From contig NC_087080.1 of NCBI RefSeq assembly GCF_026151205.1, positions 15,883,337 to 15,947,336 of the forward strand: a DNA stretch of 64,000 nucleotides. Reading direction: 5' to 3'. A program made the translations under genes and the position numbers. Below, one piece after another: positions 48,701 to 54,549 of this stretch; the first letter of the stretch is position 1; the number at the start of each line of letters is the position of its first letter. The DNA comes from Bolinopsis microptera (taxonomy: Eukaryota > Ctenophora > Tentaculata > Lobata > Bolinopsidae). The notes under the pieces are model-generated. The model made no database searches and was not told the origin of the DNA. It saw only the letters and a program-made list of their open reading frames with translations.

Positions 48701-49412
48701 ATTAACGAAGATAAAAAGCAGAATTTATCTAGAATGAAGGCGCCTTTTGTCTTTCTTTAATCAAAACCGTGCAACACTACCGTAAACTGTTTCCCACTGC
48801 CAGAACTAAAATACTTTTAGAAAAATAATAAAATTATTGAAATAAAAAACACTTTTCTAAAAATACGGATTATAATAAATCTAACATGTGTTGAGTGCTG
48901 ACACTGTCAATAGCTTCTGTCACGTGATTAAGAAGAAGATCGGAGAATTTGCTGGTCAGATGCTGGGATTTCTCTGAAACCGTCGAGCTGAAAAGTTGGG
49001 ATAAGTAGTTTTAAGTGTGATATCAAATGGACAATTAGGGTGAGTAAAGAAGTTGAAAGAGCCGTATAACATGAAAGTTTAGAAATGCGTAAAACATCTA
49101 AATGAAGTAGGGCGTAAAGTAAAACTAAGATCTTGACGTGAAATACAAAGTAACATTTTGCTGCTACAGGGCAGAATCATTTTGATAAAGATAGAAAACA
49201 TTCTTAGTAAAAACAAGGTGAAATAACTCGGTAAAAACAAGGTGAAATAACTCAGTAAATGACACATACCTGAAGAGAAGGCTCTTCTCCTGGGTGCTGG
49301 GTATAGGGGAGGGGAATGAGAGTTGAGGGAGCACATCGCACAAGCTAGTAACACCGCACAGAGACACACGATCCAGGGGCAGCTTAGCGTTACTGCTCTC
49401 ACCCATAGTCAT
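9365..49412 (-). CDS. NIPBL: NIPBL / Scc2 cohesin-loading factor
   Basis: Large HEAT-repeat protein that, with MAU2/Scc4, loads cohesin onto chromatin. About 33 coding exons span 40 kb and encode roughly 2,050 residues (human 2,804; most of the missing length is the disordered N-terminal third). Exons 5' to 3': 49412-49270, 48987-48886, 48472-48371, 48240-48185, 47930-47489 (donor tentative), 47322-47116, 46953-46828, 46723-46553, 46203-46001, 38996-38876, 38615-38508, 38273-38122, 37928-37753, 37155-37014, 36802-36535, 36378 to about 36256, 36197-35987, 35876-35793, 35330-35211, 35016-34864, 34616-34528, 34389-34188, 34048-33882, 33689-33583, 33308-33127, 32921-32647, 31610-31499, 31273-31057, 12786-11782, 11658-11551, 11401-11220, 10876-10784, 9574-9365. 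Phases agree at every join I checked except the 36256/36197 join. Three plus-strand genes and many transposons lie in its introns. Confidence 0.93.
9610..9940 (+). mobile_element. tRNA-derived SINE in the last NIPBL intron
   Basis: The head carries RNA polymerase III boxes: A-box-like TGGCGCAGATAG at 9616-9627 and a B box GGTTCGATCC at 9677-9686. A closing stem TAGTGG...CCACTA encloses about 89 bp. The cloverleaf is degenerate, with a long CTCGTGAT/ATCACGAG arm, so a functional tRNA is unlikely. A tRNA-unrelated body (AGCCATGGGGTGAGCGGCG onward) follows. The boundary at the 3' end is approximate; a 27-base poly-C run lies about 60 bases beyond. Confidence 0.65.
9941..10783. other. NIPBL intron sequence with poly-C and a short tandem repeat
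   Basis: Holds a long poly-C run at about 10008-10027 and a 13-bp tandem repeat (GAAATTTAATGGT) at about 10564-10615. A plus-strand open frame at 10127-10474 has no recognisable domain, and I do not call it a gene. Confidence 0.4.
12787..14983. other. Intron sequence with direct repeats and a GC-rich palindrome
   Basis: Includes a dispersed repeat at about 12972-13020 that matches the flanks of the element at 28514-30782. A half copy of the GTTCACATTA fold-back family lies at 13470-13532 and a palindromic GC-rich segment at 13760-13885. A roughly 65-bp direct repeat (TACATGTCAGGATTCATCAG, AAGTTCAGRARCCTAGCG) is found at 13990-14055 and 14344-14402. No exon is supported. Confidence 0.5.
13760..13885. 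repeat. GC-rich inverted-repeat segment
   Basis: CGCCATGTGG-CGACGG-GCCACATGGCG is a near-perfect hairpin. The flanking GGCACAGTGTGTTTA recurs inverted as TAAACACACTGTGCC about 50 bp later, so the segment can fold into nested stems. It is much more GC-rich than its surroundings. It could be a fold-back element or a structured RNA; nothing decides between them. Confidence 0.5.
14984..15814 (-). mobile_element. LINE ORF1-like protein (coiled coil + RRM), no ORF2
   Basis: One intact 276-residue frame. Residues about 1-120 are helical and probably coiled coil ([20 protein letters not shown]). After [17 protein letters not shown] comes an RRM-like region typical of L1-type ORF1 proteins, then [17 protein letters not shown] and the C-terminal block [16 protein letters not shown]. 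These proteins bind the retrotransposon RNA. No endonuclease or reverse transcriptase frame follows downstream (below 14984), so this is an ORF1-only copy, either non-autonomous or truncated at insertion. The intact frame suggests it is recent or under selection. It lies in the 18-kb NIPBL intron on the same strand as NIPBL. Confidence 0.8.
15855..15925. repeat. Short tandem repeat AGCTAAAAACGATATG
   Basis: Four copies of a 15-16-bp unit just upstream of the ORF1-like frame, in what would be its 5' leader. Confidence 0.85.
15926..17281. other. Non-coding gap upstream of the kringle gene
   Basis: A+T-rich sequence with no supported exon. The promoter of the plus-strand gene starting at 17282 should lie in its last few hundred bases; a TATAAAAG-like string occurs near 17060. 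Confidence 0.3.
17282..22643 (+). CDS. Secreted-N-terminus, kringle, multi-pass membrane protein
   Basis: Six exons: 17282-17366, 17720-17905, 19077-19206, 19428-19475, 19648-19721 and 21373-22643. They join in phase to about 597 residues. Exon 1 is a signal peptide ([21 protein letters not shown]). Exon 2 is a cysteine-rich module ([20 protein letters not shown] then [13 protein letters not shown]). Exons 3-5 encode one kringle domain at about residues 91-174: [39 protein letters not shown], then [10 protein letters not shown] and [19 protein letters not shown]. The last exon has a short Cys-containing linker and about seven hydrophobic segments, including [15 protein letters not shown], a pattern I loosely associate with XK-type membrane proteins. 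The gene is nested, antisense, in a NIPBL intron. Function unknown; a surface receptor or channel is inference. Confidence 0.85.
18044..21056. mobile_element. Poly-G-capped element (TGTCCG family) ends around the kringle exons
   Basis: The left end in intron 2 is GGGT plus about 14 G, then GACATGTCCGG, GATTCTATGAGACAACGGAC. The right end in intron 5 is GTCCTTTTTGGATTCTATGA, GATAAGCGGACACAGATGGA, CGTGTCACCCT. The outer ends are inverted to each other (GGGTGACATGTCC versus AGGGTGACACGTCC). They match both ends of the element at 28514-30782. A near-perfect 8-bp duplication flanks the pair: CTTTATAT at 18036-18043 and CTTTATAG at 21057-21064. A repeat of about 200 bp lies inside each end in opposite orientation (18170-18430 and 20452-20700), with one more copy at 18515-18780. 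If this is one element, it contains the three kringle exons. The alternative is two separate insertions. Confidence 0.6.
18170..18780. repeat. Inverted pair of a 200-250-bp dispersed repeat
   Basis: 18170-18430 and 18515-18780 are reverse complements of each other, sharing CGAGCTCGGAAGCGGG, CTGCCTTCAGAGGTACGTAT, TTTCTGGAAACAACTTTTGT-like sequence and CCCTGATCATTATGAGCC. A third copy lies at 20452-20700 in the orientation of the second. The open frames here are shadows of this repeat. Confidence 0.8.
22644..23093. other. Downstream of the kringle gene
   Basis: Non-coding sequence containing the 3' untranslated region of the kringle gene. TCGACGTTTCGGCAGTCATG around 22922 resembles sequence found in 3' parts of retroelements, but nothing firm can be assigned. 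Confidence 0.3.
23094..25013. mobile_element. 1.9-kb element with 29-bp TIRs, rich in GTGGTTAA
   Basis: Perfect terminal inverted repeats begin CAGCAATAGCAGCAAATCTG (23094-23122) and recur inverted at 24985-25013 (CAGATTTGCTGCTATTGCTG). GGGT flanks both ends (23090-23093 and 25014-25017), consistent with a 4-bp target duplication. The interior holds dozens of GTGGTTAA/TTAACCAC motifs in both orientations and no credible transposase frame, so it looks non-autonomous. The motif array may be subterminal transposase-binding sites. Confidence 0.75.
25014..25538. other. Gap between two inverted-repeat elements
   Basis: A+T-rich with poly-A and poly-T tracts near 25290-25345. No gene seen. Confidence 0.3.
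25539..27070. mobile_element. 1.5-kb element with 26-bp TIRs, rich in CTCCACC/GGTTGAG
   Basis: Terminal inverted repeats GGTCAAGTTCGGAGACAACC plus TGTACA (25539-25564) recur inverted at 27045-27070. AGAT flanks both sides (25535-25538 and 27071-27074), again a 4-bp duplication. The interior is full of TCTCCACC, GGTGGAG and GGTTGAGC motifs on both strands. No transposase frame is seen. Confidence 0.75.
27153..28183 (+). CDS. Small single-pass protein with a zinc-binding-like C-terminal module
   Basis: Four exons: 27153-27246, 27384-27496, 27628-27696 and 27893-28183, with consistent GT-AG sites and phases, for about 188 residues. Exon 1 encodes [20 protein letters not shown] and a hydrophobic segment ending LLALQVLLR, a membrane anchor or uncleaved signal. 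Exon 2 is basic ([20 protein letters not shown]). The last exon has [14 protein letters not shown] and [17 protein letters not shown], a C-x2-C...H-x2-C pattern like N-terminal zinc modules of some transposon-derived proteins. I do not recognise the protein. It lies antisense inside a NIPBL intron, 80 bases after a transposon end. Confidence 0.6.
28184..28513. other. Dispersed repeat at the insertion site of the next element
   Basis: The last part (about 28478-28513, AATATACTGAGAACGGCCGC, TATCAGGTATTATTG) matches 12972-13012, which is not interrupted. No exon is supported. Confidence 0.5.
28514..30782. mobile_element. Poly-G/poly-C-capped element (TGTCCG family) carrying a GGA array
   Basis: The left end is 17 G then TGTCATGTCCGTCTATGTCC. 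The right end is GGACATAGACGGACGTGACA then poly-C; the two are inverted repeats. Each end also holds GTCCTGTCCTTTTTGGATTC, TATGAGACAA in the same orientation (28555-28587 and 30726-30753). ATTATTG flanks both sides (28508-28514 and 30783-30789). The uninterrupted paralogous sequence at 12972-13020 (GGTATCATTGAGTGTTAC) gives the empty site. Inside are GGACATTGGCGGACTC-type tandem repeats at 28600-28745 and 30640-30725 and the GGA-rich array. No transposase is present. Confidence 0.85.
28857..30465. repeat. 1.6-kb polypurine GGA/GAGGACT minisatellite
   Basis: Almost all bases on the plus strand are A or G, in degenerate units such as GGAGGAGGACTGAGGA and GGAGGATGACTGA. Longer segments (for example near 28860-28990 and 29525-29660) are duplicated. 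Such tracts can form triplex or G-quadruplex DNA. Open frames on the minus strand (serine- and proline-rich) are repeat translations. Confidence 0.95.
31057..38996 (-). CDS. NIPBL: NIPBL central HEAT-repeat exons (10-28)
   Basis: These exons carry the best conserved blocks: [130 protein letters not shown]-type repeats (here [20 protein letters not shown]), [40 protein letters not shown] and [16 protein letters not shown]. They form the hook-shaped HEAT array that contacts cohesin and DNA in the family. Exon 36802-36535 inserts a lysine/arginine-rich, probably disordered stretch ([13 protein letters not shown]). The join between the exon ending near 36256 and 36197-35987 does not close in phase with the donors I can see. 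A microexon or an unusual donor may sit there. Confidence 0.9.
31662..32428. mobile_element. Tc1/mariner-like MITE in a NIPBL intron
   Basis: 767 bp with perfect inverted ends of about 35 bp: CAGGGTGGGCCAAAAGTCAG then TACCCATACGTTGG at 31662-31695, inverted at 32395-32428. It sits between TA dinucleotides inside TATATA runs, as expected for Tc1/mariner insertions. There is no transposase frame. It lies between NIPBL exons 31610-31499 and 32921-32647. Confidence 0.85.
32940..33050. repeat. Short duplicated intron sequence
   Basis: TACATTGCAAAACATGAAAG, TTGATAATTTACA occurs twice in tandem, about 47 bp apart. A similar two-copy duplication (TTCACGTTATTTCAATATAA) lies at 33328-33393 in the next intron. 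Confidence 0.85.
34675..34852. repeat. 37-bp tandem repeat, five copies
   Basis: Five copies of AGAGTCTCTACATTCAAAAC followed by AAAGTTTATCAAAGAAC, immediately before the NIPBL exon 35016-34864. Read on the plus strand one frame gives [10 protein letters not shown], resembling the C-terminus of LINE ORF2 proteins such as STFKAKLIKYL at 56381-56572. It may have expanded from a LINE tail. Confidence 0.9.
37319..37694. mobile_element. Poly-G/poly-C-capped MITE, family 3 (GGGGACT)
   Basis: 376 bp. The left end is poly-G then CCAATGACTACCAATGGAGA, CTTTTGGGGACT. The right end is AGTCCCCAAAAGTAGTCATT then GCCC and poly-C. CTCTAGAT flanks both sides (37311-37318 and 37695-37702), an 8-bp duplication; an ATGGGG/CCCCAT end with a 6-bp duplication is also possible. 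Both ends carry AATGGAGACTTTTGGGGACT and TCGTTGACGTAATTC in the same orientation. It lies in the NIPBL intron between exons 37928-37753 and 37155-37014. Confidence 0.85.
38997..39964. other. Intron sequence before the nested SelP-like gene
   Basis: An open frame at 39185-39646 (+) opens with GTG, not ATG, and encodes about 153 residues without a recognisable domain. I leave it uncalled. The promoter of the gene starting at 39965 should be near the end of this interval. Confidence 0.3.
39965..41433 (+). CDS. Secreted protein with two selenoprotein-P-like thioredoxin domains
   Basis: Two exons, 39965-40083 and 40263-41433, give 429 residues with a signal peptide ([16 protein letters not shown]). 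Domain 1 (about residues 50-190) follows the N-terminal domain of selenoprotein [10 protein letters not shown], then [15 protein letters not shown] where vertebrate SelP has UxxC, then [16 protein letters not shown] like SelP DFLIYDRCGRLVYHL. Domain 2 (about residues 245-400) repeats the plan ([36 protein letters not shown]), but its redox motif is replaced by ADMDEF. No in-frame TGA is present, so no selenocysteine is needed. The C-terminus is Thr/Tyr-rich. A polyadenylation signal AATAAA lies at about 41669. It is nested antisense in a NIPBL intron. Function (redox or carrier) is inference. Confidence 0.82.
41434..42093. other. 3' UTR of the SelP-like gene and intron sequence
   Basis: Contains the likely AATAAA signal at about 41669. 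Nothing else is recognised up to the transposon end at 42094. Confidence 0.4.
42452..43384 (-). CDS. Transposon-borne open frame of unknown function
   Basis: About 310 residues, open further upstream ([20 protein letters not shown]) until a stop near 43445, without a clear ATG. Features: [37 protein letters not shown], a central acidic stretch, then a cysteine-containing C-terminal part ([33 protein letters not shown]). I have a loose impression of similar anonymous proteins in cnidarians, but I cannot name a family or see a DDE triad. Its place inside an element with TIRs and an 8-bp duplication makes a decayed transposase or accessory protein the best guess. Confidence 0.5.
   Translation of the reverse strand: MYLTLLKKQFPNAEIVTYYLGSDQNEQLFAFIRVSFSSGRSRYMDAITMAHGMERKNVYSALSLHEDTSAIAHARGNTVLHPTVHLKKVKSTGQKAERVKWTGGMISLGKLAKTLDRASRDCIREGKRNNFPVFAAVADPEERSGKPIVHGQELSWEAVDDEAGCLEDEDDLAYEVEPGVDDCDDGETISTDKYGTLSFRSFETLTLNGGRSTLSTKSRLSRFKGDAFGVSSDVRIYNQPECGCSTVLKAGSTETLKVFKSQQNFATGVVRFISYKSCPMKYYCQEHSLINGSPNVWLLVEDKYIRCIVP
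43845..44800. repeat. Three tandem copies of a 315-320-bp unit
   Basis: Copies start near 43846, 44161 and 44483 with GTTTCCGTACATTAAAGTTA. Each contains TTAGCCTCATTTTGGCCTCC, GGCGATTTCTGAAATGTTGA and TTCACCCTCTCAAAAGGTGG. TTAGCCTCA motifs continue on both sides (43727-43790, 44815-44850). All lie within the 42094-45288 element. Confidence 0.88.
45289..46000. other. Intron sequence upstream of NIPBL exon 9
   Basis: Non-coding A+T-rich sequence between the transposon end and the donor of exon 46203-46001. No feature recognised. Confidence 0.3.
46001..49412 (-). CDS. NIPBL: NIPBL N-terminal exons (1-9)
   Basis: Exon 1 encodes [20 protein letters not shown] and then [19 protein letters not shown], matching the human start (TTLAGIASLTDLLNQLPLPSPLP, split here by wording). 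Exon 2 splices at a GTTAG donor to give VSTQHI-ELKNE, as in human VSTDHIELKDN. Without that splice the frame stops at once. Exon 3 holds [20 protein letters not shown], the region where the MAU2/Scc4-binding segment is found in the family. Exons 4-7 are low-complexity acidic and basic sequence (DADE/K-rich) of a disordered linker. Exons 8-9 start the conserved helical region ([39 protein letters not shown]). A second in-frame ATG follows two codons after the first. Confidence 0.88.
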
Positions 49413-49913
49413 ACATCACAACACCACTATAAATAGTGTAAATATGTGTAAGTATGTGTAAATACATGTTGTATGTGTATATTTTATGTGATGAAAGTGC
49501 AAGAAAAGTAAATAACACAATAATTTGTAGTTTACGCGGTTGATCGTACTAGAGAATTTTGTGGTATTTTTTAACGTAAGTTTTTGATGGATTTTTATAA
49601 GAAGATTATTTAATATGAAAAAAACAATAAGACTCCGTAACTTAATTATTTTGTGGAAATTAATATGTCAATTGATATATTTCATTCAAGTATATATATA
49701 TATATATATAACAATTATTTACAATATATCATCACAACTTCAAAAGGAAAAAAATCAAGCTAAAACTAAACTGAAACAAAATACAATCAACAAAACATAA
49801 TTCATCTAAATGGGTCTGAGTTAGTCAAAAACAAAATGAAAAACATGTAAAAAAACATGTAAAAACTCAATACAGCGGTAACGGAACAATAACAAAAGAT
49901 CGGTTTTAACATT
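49413..49913. other. Intergenic: NIPBL 5' region and H6PD 3' region
   Basis: About 500 bp between two minus-strand genes. It must hold the NIPBL promoter and 5' untranslated region and the H6PD 3' untranslated region. It contains a (TA)n run at about 49690-49710. No motif can be assigned with confidence. Confidence 0.4.
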
Positions 49914-52346
49914 TTAAAGCAGAATTTCGTCAATGAACCACGTCAACTGAGCATTAACAACCTCAGAAACTGGGAACTTCTTTCCCTGTTTGATATCTTT
50001 GATAATATCTCTTTTATCAGATCCTGTTACCAATATCGACACCCAATCAGATCTATTGATCAGATCAAATGTGACTGTCATTCTCCCAGGCGAGATTCCC
50101 GTATCAACCTCAACGTGTTTGAAATCTGCAGTCTTTGAGATTGGTTTAGAACTGGGAAATAAAGACGCTGTGTGACCATCACTTCCTAAGCCAAGAATTA
50201 TATAGTTAAACTTTCCTTTGGGATTAGCAGATAAAAACTCCTTCTGGTATGCAGATATGTCACCACAGCCAGCTTCAGAAACTGGCATAAAATGCACTTG
50301 AGACGGAGAAATGTCCGGAATGTCACCTAACAAGAACTCCTTTAAATCCCTAGCATTAGCATGTGCAGCTTCACACCGTTCATCCACCTGCCAAATATGA
50401 ACCTTCTTCCACGGCAGATTCTTCTTACTGGAATAAGCTACCAAATATTTGTAAACCCCCAGAATAGTGCTACCTCCACTTACAGCTATGTGAACTTTGT
50501 CTGAGCCCTCTAAAGTCTCCCCAATAACCCGCACAATATCATGGACCACATGCTCGTACAGGTGCTCCTCGTGGTCGCTTACCATGAACGCTTTGTTAAA
50601 AAACTTGATATGCTCTTCTTCCATGGGGTTTTCAGTGTATCCAGCTATTAGAAACTTGCCAAAGTTACTCACTGCCATGTTTTTGTGGTTGGGATGGAGT
50701 AGGAGACTGTGTTTTAGGTTGATCACGTGATCCCAGATATTCCAAGAAGCAAGGACTGTGTTGATGTCGGGGAGAAGAGTCTTGTTGCCATCCAGGACGT
50801 TGCTCAGAAGGGTTACGTAGCTGTTACTTGCAGCGGTAAAGGACTCAGGTAGCAGGCTTCTGCCATTCAGTTTAATTTCAGGAGGCTTGAAGTTGATGTG
50901 AAGCCTACCGCCTGATTTGAGATTGACCTCAATATCTTTTTTATCAGAATTCTGCGATTTACCAGAAGTCAAAATTAGGGGGACCCCTTCCCAACGACTT
51001 AAATCAGACAAAAACAAAACTGAAGCAAACGTTGGTGTCAATGACTTGCCGCCCACATGTTCTCGGTAACTATGATACTGAGCCACCACAACTTGGTGCT
51101 TATTTGGCTTTGTCAGCGACTTCAAAACCTCGGATTTTGCAGCAGCAAAGTCAGGTCTATTGACATCTGCAGTGATTAGAGTTAGAAGTTCAGTAGCATG
51201 GTTTTGTAACATATCACGAAAAACACCACTTTTGTCATAGTACCCAGCGCGTCCTTCGCAGTCCACCTCTTCAAGAAGACGAACATGAATACTCTGTACA
51301 TTATCATTGTTTAGCAGCGCTTCAATCTCTTTATCTGATCTTCTCAGGAGAGGAATTTGTTGTGTGATAGATTTTCCAAGATAATGATCAATTAGGTAGA
51401 TATTATCGTTTCCGATTAGACGATCAAGGGAGGAGAAGAGTTGTTCAGCTGAGTCCAATCCGTAACCAAACGGTTTCTCATATGCAACCCTAAGTGTGAC
51501 CCCATCTTTTCTACAGTGCTTTGAGATCATCTCAGATGTAGTAATATAAGCTGAAGGAGGAATGGAAAGGTAGAATATTACCAGCCCATTTTTTACATCC
51601 CCACAAAAATCTGCAAAGTGAGCATCAGTTTTAAGTTGGAGATAGGTGACTCTGTCTTGAAATGGCGTACCTGCCATTAAGATACCATTAAGGAAACCAA
51701 TTGCAGCATCTTTACTTTCAGACAACCGGCCCTGACTGTGTTTGAGAAGAATCTTAATAGCTGACATCAGTTCCTCCGATGACTTTGGCGATTTTTTAGC
51801 AAAATCATCAACAACCTTATTAAATTCAGGGAGAAATTTACCAAGAGCATCTTGTCCGCCATCGAAAACTTTCTCCCCAACATCAGAAATGGCATTGAAA
51901 AGTAGAGAAAAATCATTTTTCATCTCACTATGGGGCTGAGTTAACTTATTAAACAAACCATTTGTTTTCTCTTTGAGATTTTCTCCAAATACATTCAGTT
52001 TTTGAAGTATAACATTGGCTGTTTCTTTACTCTCTGATAAAATCTTGTTTCCATCAGGAAGTTTGCTGAAAGCTGCATTTAACTTTTCTTCCAGACCGTC
52101 CAGGGGCGAATAACGTTTTGGCAATTTATCCAATATCTCAGCTAATTTCAACTGTCCCTCTGGAACAGGGTTCCTACTGGCTCCATATATTTCCAGCTCT
52201 TTATCCGAGTTCCAAACATTCTCCTCTAAAGCTGACCAGAGATATTTCTTTGCCAGGTCACCCAGACTGCCCACCAAGACAAACTTAGTCGCAGAATGCA
52301 CCCATGAGATTGACAAGATGATAACAAGAAAATGGATGAACTTCAT
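49914..52346 (-). CDS. H6PD: Hexose-6-phosphate dehydrogenase / 6-phosphogluconolactonase (bifunctional, ER)
   Basis: One uninterrupted 810-residue frame. A signal peptide (MKFIHFLVIILSISWVHSA) sends it to the ER lumen, where the enzyme oxidises glucose-6-phosphate with NADP+ and hydrolyses the lactone, supplying NADPH. Residues 26-32 GSLGDLA form the nucleotide-binding turn. EKPFG is near residue 290 and DHYLGK, with the catalytic His, near 320. The C-terminal third is the lactonase: HIAVSGGSTI, VDERCEAAHANARDLKEFLL and LGLGSDGHTASLFP near 720. Compared with human H6PD there are about 100-130 extra residues around 70-200 (helical, Lys/Glu/Ser-rich, repeated LSESK) before YLQLKT. The coding region has no intron, unlike its neighbours. 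It is upstream of NIPBL on the same strand. Confidence 0.93.
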   Translation of the reverse strand: MKFIHFLVIILSISWVHSATKFVLVGSLGDLAKKYLWSALEENVWNSDKELEIYGASRNPVPEGQLKLAEILDKLPKRYSPLDGLEEKLNAAFSKLPDGNKILSESKETANVILQKLNVFGENLKEKTNGLFNKLTQPHSEMKNDFSLLFNAISDVGEKVFDGGQDALGKFLPEFNKVVDDFAKKSPKSSEELMSAIKILLKHSQGRLSESKDAAIGFLNGILMAGTPFQDRVTYLQLKTDAHFADFCGDVKNGLVIFYLSIPPSAYITTSEMISKHCRKDGVTLRVAYEKPFGYGLDSAEQLFSSLDRLIGNDNIYLIDHYLGKSITQQIPLLRRSDKEIEALLNNDNVQSIHVRLLEEVDCEGRAGYYDKSGVFRDMLQNHATELLTLITADVNRPDFAAAKSEVLKSLTKPNKHQVVVAQYHSYREHVGGKSLTPTFASVLFLSDLSRWEGVPLILTSGKSQNSDKKDIEVNLKSGGRLHINFKPPEIKLNGRSLLPESFTAASNSYVTLLSNVLDGNKTLLPDINTVLASWNIWDHVINLKHSLLLHPNHKNMAVSNFGKFLIAGYTENPMEEEHIKFFNKAFMVSDHEEHLYEHVVHDIVRVIGETLEGSDKVHIAVSGGSTILGVYKYLVAYSSKKNLPWKKVHIWQVDERCEAAHANARDLKEFLLGDIPDISPSQVHFMPVSEAGCGDISAYQKEFLSANPKGKFNYIILGLGSDGHTASLFPSSKPISKTADFKHVEVDTGISPGRMTVTFDLINRSDWVSILVTGSDKRDIIKDIKQGKKFPVSEVVNAQLTWFIDEILL

Positions 52347-52638
52347 GTCTTTTCAAAACTTATTTACGTGTCCCAGGTCTTGATCATTTAAAGTATGTAC
52401 CTGAGAAAGAAGAAGAATGTTAAATTAATTTAATTTAAAGTTATCAAATTATAGTACTTTTTCACACTTGTATTGTGTTGATATTTTACCTAGCAATTTG
52501 CAAGTACGGACATTTCAATAGTTTGAGCCATCTCATAAAATATCGGCTTCTCCATTCTTCGATCTTCAAAATCACAATATACAGACATAAACGATGATTT
52601 TGACCGAGTGACTAAACTTGGCCGTTTCGTAATTCTTA
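52347..52638. other. H6PD upstream region
   Basis: Non-coding; presumably the H6PD 5' untranslated region and promoter, possibly with a leader intron. No motif assigned. Confidence 0.3.
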
Positions 52639-52737
52639 GGGGTCGTTCACATATTACGCTAGCATAATCATTTAGAATCCCCCCGGCCCCCCCCCCCCCC
52701 CCCCCCCCTCGGCTGATAACGTAATATGTGAAAGACC
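52639..52737. mobile_element. Short copy of the GGTCGTTCACATATTACG fold-back family
   Basis: About 99 bp: GGGGTCGTTCACATATTACG at the left, CGTAATATGTGAAAGACCC at the right, and a long poly-C run in the middle. It has the same ends and core as 4993-5174 but a shorter interior. Confidence 0.75.
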
Positions 52738-52987
52738 CTTACAACCAATCAAGGCTAATCGAAGACTTTGAATGTGTTCAATTGGTCACTTTAAATGTTT
52801 ACTCAATGGATTTATCATTTATGATTTCATGTATGCAATGAAACAAGTCATGTTGTTAAAATAAATTAAAATAAATTAGGAATACGAATACATCAGTAAA
52901 AAATCCGGCATCCCTCCTCCGATAGAATCATCGGGTAGTCAGAAAAGGTTTATAAAAACAATCTGATTGGATAAATTAAAACCGATC

Positions 52988-54549
52988 TTAAATGAGCAGC
53001 TTCTCGATTGCCCCATGGATGGTTTGAATCTGGGGTTTGAGCTGGCTTCCTTCATTGATGGTAACAGTGGCAGCTACAACAGCTCTGCTCACACCGCATG
53101 CACGTCCTGGAGAAGTAAACTGTTAGTTGATCAGAATTCATACAAGAAACAATACTAATTCACCTGTTTACCGGGACCCTCCGGGAAAAGCAGCCTAATT
53201 TGAAGTAACAGAGGTTATTTTAACTTGTGAACATTACCGAAGTGAAGATATATTATAGGTTATATTACTATTAAGAACCGACCGGATATCCGGATATCAA
53301 CTGGATATCAAGCGGAAATATAACAATTGAAAATTTGATAAACAATTTTCACGAAATTTTATCCTGTCGCTATAAATATTTTAAAGAAAATCACTAAAAA
53401 AACGACGGGATCTGAGCTCAGCTTCTTTCTAGTTCTGTGTTTCAGTAAGCTGTTCGCACGGCCAAAATTATAGTATGATTCATACATGTTTAAAACTATG
53501 CAAGAATCGTTTTCGTGTTGACCCAGAAATCAATACCTATAAGGCAAGTTCAGTGGTAAAAGTACGACGAATTTAGAAACACTTAACTTTCGCTAGGATG
53601 TACAAGTTAGAAACTTGTAATTTTCGCTACAAAGTACTTAAAAATTTTAAATCTTCATGTTTTAATGATCATATAAACAGGATACAGTGTCACTGCACAA
53701 GTTAATTTGGTGTAGGGACCGATGTTGGGTGATCAAGTTGCATGCCGGGCCTGCCAAGTCCTTAGGTTCAAATGGCAGGGTCTAATAGCAGATGATCAGA
53801 ACAGGTTGCAAGTAGGCTAGCGCGGGACCATTTTCTTCTCACATCAAACAAATAATTGGCTTTTCGTGACGCATTTTAAAACAATGGAGGTTCAAAACGG
53901 TTAATATTAATTTTCCAGCAAGGTCCGGCATCATAAAATGTCCTCTTCTAAACGCCTGGTTCTATTCCAGCAAAATCCAGCTTACCGGAAAAGATATGAT
54001 ATCCGGCCATTTCTGGCTCTGCAGCCAAAACTCCAGGCCGGTCAAATAAATCCTAATCACTATTACTCACCAAGTGCTTGCTTGCTGCGAACAAAGACAT
54101 AAGGGATGTTCTTGTCCTCACAAAGAAGGGGGATGTGAAGCAGGATTTCAATTGGGTTAGCATCAGCTGCCATGATGACAAACTCAGCGATACCTCTGTT
54201 GAGACATTTTGTTGACTCGTTGGCACCTTTCTTGATCTGTTTGTAATTCACGGACTGCTGTACCAAATCCAAAATCTGAGCGAAAGAATTTTGAATTGAT
54301 TGATTGCAGTGCTTATTGATGCGAGAAATTGAAATCATGTCCATGATCTCGCACAACATCATGAATTATATTTAAGTTTACTATACTCTAACTGGGATTG
54401 GCCTTCTGCCCTTAGGCCTAGTGGCAATAAGTATACACTAAAAAGGATCAAATATGTTAGTTATTAAATGAATATTTTACCTGGGATGTCAAGTTAGCAT
54501 CGGCAAGAGGGTAAGCTCTGGGGTTAACTGAATCATCTGTAGCCATCAT
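52988..54549 (-). CDS. SNU13: SNU13 (NHP2L1, 15.5K) snRNP/snoRNP protein
   Basis: L7Ae-family protein that binds the kink-turn of U4 snRNA and of box C/D snoRNAs. Three exons: 54481-54549 ([20 protein letters not shown]), 54071-54275 ([20 protein letters not shown] and on to FVRSKQALG) and 52988-53106 ([20 protein letters not shown] to a stop after AIEKLLI). All splice sites are GT-AG and phases agree, giving 130 residues against 128 in human. The RNA-binding KKGANE and the [15 protein letters not shown] core are conserved. Small changes from human include SRAVVAATV for SRPVIACSV. Exons 1 and 3 are too short for an ORF scan. Confidence 0.96.
53107..54070. other. SNU13 second intron
   Basis: A 964-bp intron. 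Nothing else is recognised. The snoRNA host role common for ribosomal and snRNP genes was considered, but no C/D box pair was confirmed. Confidence 0.4.
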
